Of a stretch of 64,000 nucleotides of DNA, positions 43,470 to 52,038 are shown piece after piece; within the stretch, counting starts at the first letter, position 1; the number at the start of each line of letters is the position of its first letter. Below the pieces are notes generated by a model that did not search any database, had not been told where the DNA came from, and was given only the letters and a program-made list of their open reading frames with translations. The DNA is taken from assembly GCA_034669965.1 (NCBI GenBank), contig JAXMOK010000005.1, forward strand, positions 1-64,000, written 5' to 3'. The stretch is from HXMU1420-13 sp034669965. Lineage in GTDB: Bacteria; Bacteroidota; Rhodothermia; Balneolales; Balneolaceae. The position numbers and the translations under genes are program-made.

Positions 43470-43485
43470 GCATGATTTAGTTGTT

Positions 43486-44466
43486 CTACAAGTTCTGGCG
43501 AACCACTTCGCTCTCTATTACTGTTTCTTCACCATATCTAATACCTGCTGCTTTTATGTCTACCCATCTAGTATCTAAAGCTTGCAACAAAGTGTTACTT
43601 TTTAACTTCGAATGGCGACTAATTAATTTGAATTCAGGATCTTCGTTAGTTCGTTGATAGAGAAATACTTCATCGTAACATTCTTCCATCATATCCCAAT
43701 TAACTCGAACGTAATTTATACCACCGAAAGTAAGACGTTCAGTATTTATTGTTGGAGCTGTGATGGGGGAAGGTTGCTCATCACAATTTGAAAATCGATT
43801 GCTACCTGTTGAAATATATTCCGATTCATACGAAAAAAAATACTTGAACTTATGACGAAACACTCCATTAAGGTCACCTTCGAACCGTGTTTGAAAATCA
43901 GAAAGTTTTAAGGATGTTTTTTGGGAAGGCGAATTTGACAATACTGGTTCAAAATTCAGAGAATCAGGGGCATATTCTACAGATATTCGAAAATTCGGAT
44001 TATAAAAATCAGGTTGATAAAGCACATAGTTCAATGCATTATTAAATGTAATACCTGGTTTTAATTTTTCCGGCGCAAATGTGAAATAGGCAAAGTCTGA
44101 GTAGATTCGCACCTCTTCAAATTCGTAATACGATCGTATTGCATAGGTTTGAGGTAATTCCAGAAAAGCTGCATCGATAAAGGCGAGTCCTATAGTTCCA
44201 TTAATATCGAATTTTAAATCATCGTTGAGTTCATCATCAAATACCAAAAATAATTCTTGCCCGGTAACTCTAGAGGCCGGTTGTAAATCCATTCTCACTT
44301 GCATGTTTCCACTTGGGAGGCGAGTTACAGAAAAGTTCTGTGGAGTGGGGATTTCATAGTTTTCAGAAATTGGATCAGAAATATTACCTGTGGGCGTTTC
44401 GGGTACACAAGCCAATACTGACAACATTATGGATAGAAAAATTAACTTTGTGCCCTGTTTTATCAT
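43486..44466 (-). CDS. FnIII-like lipoprotein (cluster lipoprotein L3)
   Basis: The 326-residue protein has lipobox VLAC (Cys20) and the linker CVPETPTGNISDPISENYEI, which is the twin of L2. The body consists of beta domains, with RVNWDMMEECYDEVFLYQRT near the C-terminus matching the LSWN-type FnIII strand of its paralogues. The start overlaps the L4 stop by 4 bp. L2 and L3 look like a recent tandem duplication followed by divergence outside the signal region. Confidence 0.78.
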   Translation of the reverse strand: MIKQGTKLIFLSIMLSVLACVPETPTGNISDPISENYEIPTPQNFSVTRLPSGNMQVRMDLQPASRVTGQELFLVFDDELNDDLKFDINGTIGLAFIDAAFLELPQTYAIRSYYEFEEVRIYSDFAYFTFAPEKLKPGITFNNALNYVLYQPDFYNPNFRISVEYAPDSLNFEPVLSNSPSQKTSLKLSDFQTRFEGDLNGVFRHKFKYFFSYESEYISTGSNRFSNCDEQPSPITAPTINTERLTFGGINYVRVNWDMMEECYDEVFLYQRTNEDPEFKLISRHSKLKSNTLLQALDTRWVDIKAAGIRYGEETVIESEVVRQNL

Positions 44467-45467
44467 CGATCTAAAAAGATGTTAGTGAAGTACTCAACCC
44501 GTTCCGATTCCTGTCCATCTAAACGTAAAAATAGCTCCATATTGTATGGCTCCGTAAAACTGTCTAAATCACCGAATGCAGTATAAAACTGTGTATTTCT
44601 ATTGAAAAAGACGGTTGTATCTTCAACGATGGATTCATTGTTATCTCTTAAAATCACCCGGTAAGCATCTGCAGATATAGATTCATCAAAATAGACGTAG
44701 ATAGAATCCATCCCCTCGTAAACATTGGCATAATTTGGAGCTCCTAAATCAAATTCCAATTTCCATGTATTAGAATAAACGAATTCGTTGTTATCTGAGT
44801 CGTTAGAAATTTTCGCTCTATAAGTGATTCTGTCACCAAGAGAAAGATCTACATCATCCCAGAAGAATTCTGTTTCTACATCTACTTGAGTAATTGAGGA
44901 ATAACTCCCGTTGTTTACTTTCTTTTCAAGGTCGATGGTGGTAGAAGAAAGATCGCTTGAAACATCAGTTGTTTTGATAACAAGTTTTGCGTCTGAGCTA
45001 TTTAAAAAACCAATAAATAGCTGTTCAATTTTTGTGTCAAATTTTGTGATTACATCACTTTCTACCCATTGGGAATACACGGTGTCGATATCAACATCTG
45101 CAAAAAAGGTGCGCACTCTAAATTGCTCTTTTTCATTTTGAATGTTTTTAACTTGAAAGGAGTAGGCCTGCTCTTCAAATAGTTCTAATTCTTGGAATTC
45201 ATTTGATTCAAAATTGTATCGTTCAATCTCAACTCCATTAAATACTCCATATGGCTTCACTATGGGGACGCTCCAAATTAATCGGTAGTCTAGAGTTCCG
45301 CCAATTCTTCGCGCATCTATCACTAATACATTAACCGAAGTGGGTGGGGCAACCTGAAATTCGCTACTTATCGGATCAACGGGATTTGCTTCTAAAGTGG
45401 GTAATTCTCGACAAGAAAGTGTTAGTGCAATAAGTGAAATTGATAGTAAGATTGGGAAAGTTTTCAT
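44463..45467 (-). CDS. FnIII-like lipoprotein (cluster lipoprotein L4)
   Basis: The 334-residue protein has lipobox TLSC (Cys19) and the linker CRELPTLEANPVDPISSEF, fitting the cluster pattern of Cys, Pro-rich turn and DPIS-x-x-F. The domains are beta-sandwich-like (DYRLIWSVPIVKPYGVFNGV near 56-75). It begins one base inside the end of PEGA gene C, so C and L4 form a coupled PEGA-lipoprotein pair. No catalytic residues are evident. Confidence 0.78.
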   Translation of the reverse strand: MKTFPILLSISLIALTLSCRELPTLEANPVDPISSEFQVAPPTSVNVLVIDARRIGGTLDYRLIWSVPIVKPYGVFNGVEIERYNFESNEFQELELFEEQAYSFQVKNIQNEKEQFRVRTFFADVDIDTVYSQWVESDVITKFDTKIEQLFIGFLNSSDAKLVIKTTDVSSDLSSTTIDLEKKVNNGSYSSITQVDVETEFFWDDVDLSLGDRITYRAKISNDSDNNEFVYSNTWKLEFDLGAPNYANVYEGMDSIYVYFDESISADAYRVILRDNNESIVEDTTVFFNRNTQFYTAFGDLDSFTEPYNMELFLRLDGQESERVEYFTNIFLDR

Positions 45468-46450
45468 CAGTTCGTGCCTCCTAATCTAATATTAAACGAC
45501 ACTGTTGGTCGTAACGAAACGGGATCTAATGAAGGCAGTACATTTAATTTTTTGGTGTAATAGCCACTCTTCGGTTTTTGTAAGCCGTGATAAGTTGTGA
45601 TAACATATAACGCAGCCATTCCGGATAAAATCATCGAACGGCCTGTATTCAACTCCTTCATCCGATTTCTTGGAGTCTGCATATTATTTCGTAACTGTAT
45701 CGCTAACGCTGTGTTGTCGGTATTCTGATATTGGGCATTCAATTTATTGTAGTCGGTTTCAGCGTCTAAAAAATCTGCATGATTTGTTTTTAATAATACA
45801 CCCAAGCCCATAAAGGCAATATAAGTCAAGAAAGCTCTTTCGTATTGTTTGTTCGATAAATATGCGGCTCCGGGTAGGATTTTCAGTTTCCCAAAATCAT
45901 CGGGGTTTTTATGAAACCGATTTATGTGTTTTACTTCACCTATATCTGACTTAAAAGTGAATTCAATTTCGCCATCCTCGGGGTGAATTACCTTTAATTG
46001 GTGTTTACCGGGCGATAAAAATAGTTGAGTAGTTCCTGTTCCTACATACTCACAATCAACATAAATTTTGCCATCTGCTTCGGTTGTAAACGATGTGTTA
46101 TAGCCATTTTGGAGTACTTGAAAAGATGTTTTCGCCTTTCGGCTAAATTGATTGAAGTTATAGAATTTATAGGTTGTAGTATCAGGCTCAACCAAGGCAT
46201 AAGAGATCACATCGTTCATCACTTCGTTTACTAATCGCAGCTGTTTATAACCAACGTTCACTTCAATACTATCACCGGATTCAACCAAATGCCGATCTTC
46301 GTAATTGTTATCAACTACTACGAATAGATAGGGGAGATTAAATTCAAATTCTATCCACCCTGTTTCTTCTTTTTCATTTGAAGTTTGTGCGAATAAAACG
46401 GTAGATGTGATAATTAGTAACCCAAATGTATTAAGAAAGTACCGAGCCAT
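45467..46450 (-). CDS. PEGA-like/DUF5683-like exported membrane protein (cluster gene C)
   Basis: The 327-residue protein has a signal peptide (FLNTFGLLIITSTVLFAQ). Its two PEGA-like repeats begin GWIEFEFNLPYLFVVVDN and GKIYVDCEYVGTGTTQLFLS. The common C-terminal plan follows: LKILPGAAYLSNKQYERAFL, a helix, the charged stretch YNKLNAQYQNTDNTALAIQL, a second helix and QKPKSGYYTKK, ending in beta strands (TVSFNIRLGG). It follows D by 15 bp and is coupled to L4. Confidence 0.8.
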   Translation of the reverse strand: MARYFLNTFGLLIITSTVLFAQTSNEKEETGWIEFEFNLPYLFVVVDNNYEDRHLVESGDSIEVNVGYKQLRLVNEVMNDVISYALVEPDTTTYKFYNFNQFSRKAKTSFQVLQNGYNTSFTTEADGKIYVDCEYVGTGTTQLFLSPGKHQLKVIHPEDGEIEFTFKSDIGEVKHINRFHKNPDDFGKLKILPGAAYLSNKQYERAFLTYIAFMGLGVLLKTNHADFLDAETDYNKLNAQYQNTDNTALAIQLRNNMQTPRNRMKELNTGRSMILSGMAALYVITTYHGLQKPKSGYYTKKLNVLPSLDPVSLRPTVSFNIRLGGTN

Positions 46451-46465
46451 TAAATTTAGATAGAA

Positions 46466-47434
46466 TTAGAAATTTACAGTAAGATTAAACTGAGGAGCTA
46501 CCTCTCCTAACCGGTTAAATGCTTGCACATTAAATTGAATAGGTGGCGTTTTATATCCTTCTTTCGGGCGCTGTAATGTTTTGTACGTGGTAGCCGCATA
46601 TATGACACCTGCCCCTATAATTGAAAAAGTTCTACGGCGCTTAAATTTCTTGATGTCGGAATCGAAATCTGCAAGTTTTTTATCATGTAATGGACCCGTT
46701 GTGGGATTCCACCTCATATAAAGGTCTTTATCCTTTTGAATTTGGTTAGCTTCAGCTGATGCATAGCCCTGATAATATAAAAGAGTGGCCAATCCGGAGA
46801 TTGTTAGAAAAGCGCTCTTATTTTTGCCATCTATGATATATCCTAAACCGGGCACCAAACGGGCAATTTTGGGAGTGTCTCTGTAATCGTTGAAATAGTG
46901 ATGTTCGTCTTTAGGATTATCAATCGCTGCATCGATTTTTACGAAGATGGTGCCATATTCCGGATGATTGATAAACAACTCATGTTCACCGTGAGCTATC
47001 AAAACATTGACCTGTGTGTAGCCAACCATTTCTTGATTGATAAAGATTTCAGCGCCCTCTTCCGAATAAATCGACACATTGTAACCAGTCATTATAGTTT
47101 GATAAGAGCTTCGTGGCTCAACGTTTTTGGGTCGTGAAAAATTAATTTGCTTCCCGTTTACCTGATTCGCACTCACGATTGCGTCAAATTGTGTATCGTG
47201 AAAACCCTCTTGAACTCCCCGGAAATTATGCACGCCAACGGGAACTTGAATGGTGTCGCCAGCAGTATAGTAAATAGGACTGCTCAGTTCGTCGTCTATC
47301 AACAGAATGAACTCGTCGATATTACTAAGTATGGTGAAACTGCCCATTTGGGGGTTCTGTTCGGACTCTTGTGCCCTAGTATTTGATGAAGCCTCAATTA
47401 CCCCAATCAAACCCAACAAAAGCAAATACTTCAT
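46466..47434 (-). CDS. PEGA-like/DUF5683-like exported membrane protein (cluster gene D)
   Basis: The 322-residue protein has a signal peptide (MKYLLLLGLIGVIEASSNTR) and the clearest PEGA repeats of the set: FTILSNIDEFILLIDDE...GVHNFRGVQEGFHD and GAEIFINQEMVGYTQVNV...GEHELFINHPEYG. The DUF5683-like part begins ARLVPGLGYIIDGKNKSAFL, with the KFKRRRTF basic turn, a second helix, RPKEGYK and a C-terminal strand ending FNLTVNF. It is the first gene after the 244-bp gap with the 7-bp tandem repeat, so a promoter may lie there. Confidence 0.82.
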   Translation of the reverse strand: MKYLLLLGLIGVIEASSNTRAQESEQNPQMGSFTILSNIDEFILLIDDELSSPIYYTAGDTIQVPVGVHNFRGVQEGFHDTQFDAIVSANQVNGKQINFSRPKNVEPRSSYQTIMTGYNVSIYSEEGAEIFINQEMVGYTQVNVLIAHGEHELFINHPEYGTIFVKIDAAIDNPKDEHHYFNDYRDTPKIARLVPGLGYIIDGKNKSAFLTISGLATLLYYQGYASAEANQIQKDKDLYMRWNPTTGPLHDKKLADFDSDIKKFKRRRTFSIIGAGVIYAATTYKTLQRPKEGYKTPPIQFNVQAFNRLGEVAPQFNLTVNF

Positions 47435-47530
47435 GAAAGAATGGCTAGTTAACGCGAATAAAATTATTTAACCAAAAATAGAAAAGAATCAATAAAATAA
47501 AAGTAGAATTGGGAGAGAGTGAAGTCTAGG

Positions 47531-47612
47531 TTCAATGTTCAATGTTCAATGTTCAATGTTCAATGTTCAATGTTCAATGTTCAATGTTCAATGTTCAATG
47601 TTCAATGTTCAA
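47531..47612. repeat. 7-bp tandem repeat, 11 full copies
   Basis: TTCAATG is repeated perfectly 11 times with a five-base partial copy at the end. It lies in the only sizeable gap (47435-47678) within the PEGA/lipoprotein cluster, about 100 bp before the start of gene D. Apart from this array the gap is AT-rich without recognisable signals. Confidence 0.97.
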
Positions 47613-47678
47613 ATATGGGTGATCAGTTATAGGACTTAGTGCTTTTGGCTTTTATGGGATTGTGACTAAAGATTCTAT

Positions 47679-48350
47679 CTATTGAGCAGAGACTTCAAAG
47701 CTTGAGGTTCGGCTATACATGCCATTGAAATTAAGAACAGTAGAACTGATTCGAAATCGATCATTTCCGGTTAATGAAGTTTTTTCTACAGCATATGATT
47801 GAACTCTAAATCCCAGCTTGTCTATTAACTCCCAATCATTATTTACAAATTTCTCCACCAACACAGAATCGGAGTAATGATAAACTGGATAGGCGTGCCA
47901 ATTGAAAAATAAGTGATCGTTGGTTGTGTATTGAGACCGGTAATCCAACCTGCCGAACTCAACATTAATAGTATCAATTACCTCTGCTTGTAATATTTCG
48001 CCATCGAGAATACGCGATTTGATATATATGGTATATGGATATCCCAACTCTTTAGATGTGTCGATGAAAAAGGTTTGTTCTGGATCAAGCTCAGTAATCT
48101 TTATCAAACTATCGGACGTGTTAGATGAGTGGTCGAACATACGTTGTTCAATTATATATGCATCATTTTGAATAGAGCCATCCGTCCAGTTTACAATTAC
48201 TCCAGAGCCATTCAATTTATATGAAGAATCATGGATGTAGGGAATTCCGGCATTTCTGTCGTTTATATTATCGCGTTTATAATCCGGTGCTGAAATGCAA
48301 TTGCCAAGCACACATACTAATAGAGTAAAAAAGAATAAATTTTTCATCAC
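47679..48350 (-). CDS. FnIII-like lipoprotein (cluster lipoprotein L5)
   Basis: The 223-residue protein has a lipoprotein signal ending LGNC (Cys18) and the linker CISAPDYKRDNINDRNAGIP, related to L1. Two FnIII-like domains follow (GSGVIVNWTDGSIQNDAYII and HLFFNWHAYPVYHYSDSVLV). It is the shortest lipoprotein of the set. The start overlaps the stop of PEGA gene E by 4 bp; E and L5 form the simplest complete pair and the likely ancestral unit. Confidence 0.8.
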   Translation of the reverse strand: MMKNLFFFTLLVCVLGNCISAPDYKRDNINDRNAGIPYIHDSSYKLNGSGVIVNWTDGSIQNDAYIIEQRMFDHSSNTSDSLIKITELDPEQTFFIDTSKELGYPYTIYIKSRILDGEILQAEVIDTINVEFGRLDYRSQYTTNDHLFFNWHAYPVYHYSDSVLVEKFVNNDWELIDKLGFRVQSYAVEKTSLTGNDRFRISSTVLNFNGMYSRTSSFEVSAQ

Positions 48351-49354
48351 AGATTAATACTAAGGGTTCCGCCTAATTGATTAAAGCCTATGGTATCTAG
48401 ATAAAACTCGATAGGCTTTTTCTCGCGATACCCGAGTTTTGGTTTGCTGAAAAATGCATCCAGCACATTATAGCCATAGATGGATAAGCCAGTTAAGAGC
48501 GACAGATTTCTTAACTTAGTTTTCGATTCAATTTTACTGTTAACACGATCTAAATCATCGCCCAACGCCGTAGCTTCATTAGAGTTATTACTTTCGTTAT
48601 AGGCTTGACGTATATCATCAAATTCACTTTTATCTTTTCGATAAGCCAGTTCAAAAGTAACAGTTGAAGCAACGACTAGAGCAATTCCAGTTCGTATTAG
48701 TAAGCCTTTAATTTCTTGGTTCTTATAATGTTGGCTCGCCCCCGGTACAATTGATAGCCATCGAGCTTTCTTTTGATCCGGTTTAACATAATTCTCAACT
48801 ATTAAAAATGACCGGTCTGAGTTGCGAAAGCTTGATTGTTTAGCGTCAAATAATGATCCATCCTGATTCTTAATCTCCGCTCTAAATAATTGACTACCAA
48901 TTTCGGTATTTGTGAATGTGTAACCGAATCCAATTTGCTCGTCATCTAAAAATAGGGCTGATTCATCGTCGGAAATCAATAATATGTTTGAATTTAAATA
49001 ATAGCGCGCGGCGTAATTATGTTGCAGAAATTCTTTCGAAATGGGCTTCAAATCAAACTCATGCGAAACAATCACCAACGAGTCTTCTTTTAGTACAAAT
49101 TGCTCCTCAAAAAGGTAATCCTGAAGAATAGAAAGTTTAATTGATGTGCGACCGGTAGTAACTGAAATAGTCTCACCGTTCTTAATAATACGAGCCTCAT
49201 CAAACTTATTGTTATGAATCAACAGCACTTCATCAACATTTAAATCGAATTTGATGCTGCCATAAGTAGTAGAATCAGTTTGCCCCAAAACTGCCCCTGT
49301 ACTAATCAATAAACCCAAAAAAAGTAAAGGGGTTTTAAATAAACATTTAATCAT
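48347..49354 (-). CDS. PEGA-like/DUF5683-like exported membrane protein (cluster gene E)
   Basis: The 335-residue protein has a signal peptide (LLFLGLLISTGAVLGQ). PEGA-like repeats begin GSIKFDLNVDEVLLIHNN and LLISDDESALFLDDEQIGFG. Then come WLSIVPGASQHYKNQEIKGL, a hydrophobic helix, a charged coil (YNESNNSNEATALGDDLDRV), a second helix and FSKPKLGYREKK, ending in strand GGTLSINL. It is the first gene of the cluster, divergent from leuS with an 85-bp shared gap that must hold both promoters. Confidence 0.8.
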   Translation of the reverse strand: MIKCLFKTPLLFLGLLISTGAVLGQTDSTTYGSIKFDLNVDEVLLIHNNKFDEARIIKNGETISVTTGRTSIKLSILQDYLFEEQFVLKEDSLVIVSHEFDLKPISKEFLQHNYAARYYLNSNILLISDDESALFLDDEQIGFGYTFTNTEIGSQLFRAEIKNQDGSLFDAKQSSFRNSDRSFLIVENYVKPDQKKARWLSIVPGASQHYKNQEIKGLLIRTGIALVVASTVTFELAYRKDKSEFDDIRQAYNESNNSNEATALGDDLDRVNSKIESKTKLRNLSLLTGLSIYGYNVLDAFFSKPKLGYREKKPIEFYLDTIGFNQLGGTLSINL

Positions 49355-49439
49355 TCGGTAAATGGCCTAGAATAGTATTATTTTTGAGGACTATTATATT
49401 GATCTATTTTACCAAATAAAACAAAAACTTACTCGCTAA

Positions 49440-51965
49440 ATGCACTCCTACAATCCAGCTGAAATCGAACCAAAATGGCAAAAATACTGGCTCGAAAATA
49501 AAACGTTTAAAACGCCTACCGATCGAACAAAGCCGAAGTTTTATGTGCTGGATATGTTTCCTTACCCAAGTGGAAGTGGATTGCATGTAGGTCACCCGGA
49601 AGGATACACGGCCACCGATATTCTTGCACGATATAAGCGAATGAACGGGTTTAATGTGCTACACCCGATTGGTTGGGATGCATTTGGCCTCCCGGCAGAA
49701 CAATATGCGGTGAAAACGGGAACGCATCCGAAAATCACCACAGAAAAAAACATTAATCGCTTTCGCGAGCAGCTACAAGCTATTGGTTTTAGCTACGATT
49801 GGGATCGTGAAGTAAACACTACCGATCCAAATTACTTTAAATGGACACAGTGGATTTTCCTGAAGTTGTTTGAGCAAGGTTTAGCCTATGAAGATGAAGT
49901 GGCCGTAAACTGGTGCCCTGAGTTGGGAACGGTATTAGCGAATGAGGAAGTGATAGATGGTAAAAGCGAAGTTGGTGGATTTCCGGTAATTCGCAAACCA
50001 ATGCGCCAGTGGGTATTAAAGATTACTGCCTTTGCCGAGCGCTTGTTGAACGATTTGGATGAACTCGACTGGCCGGAATCGCTAAAAGATATGCAGCGAA
50101 ACTGGATCGGGAAGTCGATTGGTGCAGAAATCGATTTCAAAGTGGATGCATTTGATGAAAATATCCGAGTGTACACCACTCGCCCGGATACCATTTTTGG
50201 TGCTACCTATATGGTATTGTCACCGGAACATCATTTAGTAGCAAAAATCACAACCGATGAGCAGAAAACAGCTGTAGGAGCCTATCAAGAGGAAGCGGCG
50301 AAGAAATCTGATTTAGATCGTCAAGAGCTCAATAAAGAAAAAACAGGCGTGTTTACGGGTGCCTATGCAATCAATCCAGCTAGTGGGAAGAAAATCCCAA
50401 TCTGGATTGCCGATTATGTGTTGGTGAGCTACGGTACAGGCGCGATTATGGCCGTTCCCGGTCAGGATGAACGTGACTGGGAATTCGCTGAAAAATTTGA
50501 GTTACCGATTATTCGAACGGTTCAGCCTGAAGAAGGCTTCGATGGAAAAGCTTACACAGGCGAAGGTCCGGCAATTAATAGTGATTTTTTAAATGGGATG
50601 GAAATTACCGAAGCCAAAGCTAAAATTATTGAATGGCTGGAAGAGCAAGGCGCAGGTACTAAAGCAGTAAATTATAAATTGCGTGATTGGTTGTTTTCAC
50701 GTCAGCGTTATTGGGGCGAGCCGTTCCCGATCATTCATGTTGATGGTGAAGCACAAGCAGTTGGATACGATGAATTACCGCTCGAATTACCTGAAGTGGA
50801 AAAATATCAACCTACCGGTGATGGCGAGCCTCCTTTGGCAAATGCTACCGATTGGGTGAATACCACCGATCCAAAAACAGGAAAACCAGCCAAACGAGAA
50901 ACCAACACCATGCCGCAATGGGCCGGATCATGCTGGTATTATCTCCGATACATTTCTCCCGATTGGGATGGAGGTCCGGTTGATCCTGATTACGAAAAAT
51001 ACTGGATGCCGGTAGATTTATATGTGGGTGGAGCTGAACATGCGGTGCTGCACTTATTATATGCACGCTTCTGGCATAAAGTGTTATTCGATTTGGGAGT
51101 AGTTTCCACAAAAGAGCCATTTCAGAAATTGGTAAACCAAGGGATGATTCTTGGCGAAATGGAATTCACTGCAGCGGATGGCAGTAAAATAACCGAAGAT
51201 CAGGTTGAAAAGCGTGGAGATTCCTTTTATCAAAAAGGAACAGATCTTAAAGTGGATGCTCGAGCTCATAAAATGAGTAAAAGTCGTGGAAACGTGATTA
51301 ACCCCGATCACGTAATTGAGCAATTTGGAGCCGATTCTTTACGACTCTATGAAATGTTTATGGGACCACTGGAACAGGTAAAGCCATGGAGTACCAAAGG
51401 AGTAGACGGCGTAAATCGCTTTTTAAATCGTGCTTGGCGTTTATTGGTAGATGAAGAAACTGGCGAGCTTAAAGTAAGTGATGTTGATGCTGACAAAGAT
51501 CAACTGAAAATATTACACACTGCTATTAAAAAGGTTACTGAAGATGTTGAGGCTATGCGTTTTAATACGGCAATCTCTGCACTTATGATATTTGTAAATG
51601 AGGCAAACAGCTGGAAGTCGGTACCAAATTCAGTTGCCAATGATTTTGTTAAACTCCTCAATCCATTTTCTCCTCATATAGCAGAAGAGCTCTGGAATAA
51701 ACTTGGTAACGAATGCACTATTTCATACACAGATTGGCCGGCATTTAACGAAGAATATTTGAAAGAAGATGAGATAATGTATCCCGTTCAGGTGAATGGA
51801 AAAGTTCGTGCAGATATTTTCGTGCCCGCTGATAAAGCTAAAAACAAGGACTACGTGCTTGAAATAGCCAAAAGTGAAAACAAGGTTAAAAAATATTTGG
51901 CTGAAGGAAATTTAGTGAAAGAAATATTCGTGCCCGGAAGAATTATAAATTTTGTAGTAAAATAA
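49440..51965 (+). CDS. leuS: Leucyl-tRNA synthetase
   Basis: The 841-residue class I synthetase has the HIGH motif as HVGH in FPYPSGSGLHVGHPEGYTAT (about 38-57), the editing domain with TRPDTIFGATYMVLSPEH, and KMSKSRGNVINPDHVI. It attaches leucine to tRNA-Leu and edits near-cognate products. It is read divergently from the PEGA/lipoprotein cluster. Confidence 0.98.
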   Translation: MHSYNPAEIEPKWQKYWLENKTFKTPTDRTKPKFYVLDMFPYPSGSGLHVGHPEGYTATDILARYKRMNGFNVLHPIGWDAFGLPAEQYAVKTGTHPKITTEKNINRFREQLQAIGFSYDWDREVNTTDPNYFKWTQWIFLKLFEQGLAYEDEVAVNWCPELGTVLANEEVIDGKSEVGGFPVIRKPMRQWVLKITAFAERLLNDLDELDWPESLKDMQRNWIGKSIGAEIDFKVDAFDENIRVYTTRPDTIFGATYMVLSPEHHLVAKITTDEQKTAVGAYQEEAAKKSDLDRQELNKEKTGVFTGAYAINPASGKKIPIWIADYVLVSYGTGAIMAVPGQDERDWEFAEKFELPIIRTVQPEEGFDGKAYTGEGPAINSDFLNGMEITEAKAKIIEWLEEQGAGTKAVNYKLRDWLFSRQRYWGEPFPIIHVDGEAQAVGYDELPLELPEVEKYQPTGDGEPPLANATDWVNTTDPKTGKPAKRETNTMPQWAGSCWYYLRYISPDWDGGPVDPDYEKYWMPVDLYVGGAEHAVLHLLYARFWHKVLFDLGVVSTKEPFQKLVNQGMILGEMEFTAADGSKITEDQVEKRGDSFYQKGTDLKVDARAHKMSKSRGNVINPDHVIEQFGADSLRLYEMFMGPLEQVKPWSTKGVDGVNRFLNRAWRLLVDEETGELKVSDVDADKDQLKILHTAIKKVTEDVEAMRFNTAISALMIFVNEANSWKSVPNSVANDFVKLLNPFSPHIAEELWNKLGNECTISYTDWPAFNEEYLKEDEIMYPVQVNGKVRADIFVPADKAKNKDYVLEIAKSENKVKKYLAEGNLVKEIFVPGRIINFVVK

Positions 51966-52038
51966 TCAGATTTTTGGCCGATAATATGGAGGAATCGCCA
52001 AAGTGCAGACTTAGATTGGTACAGAATTTAGTTCACAT

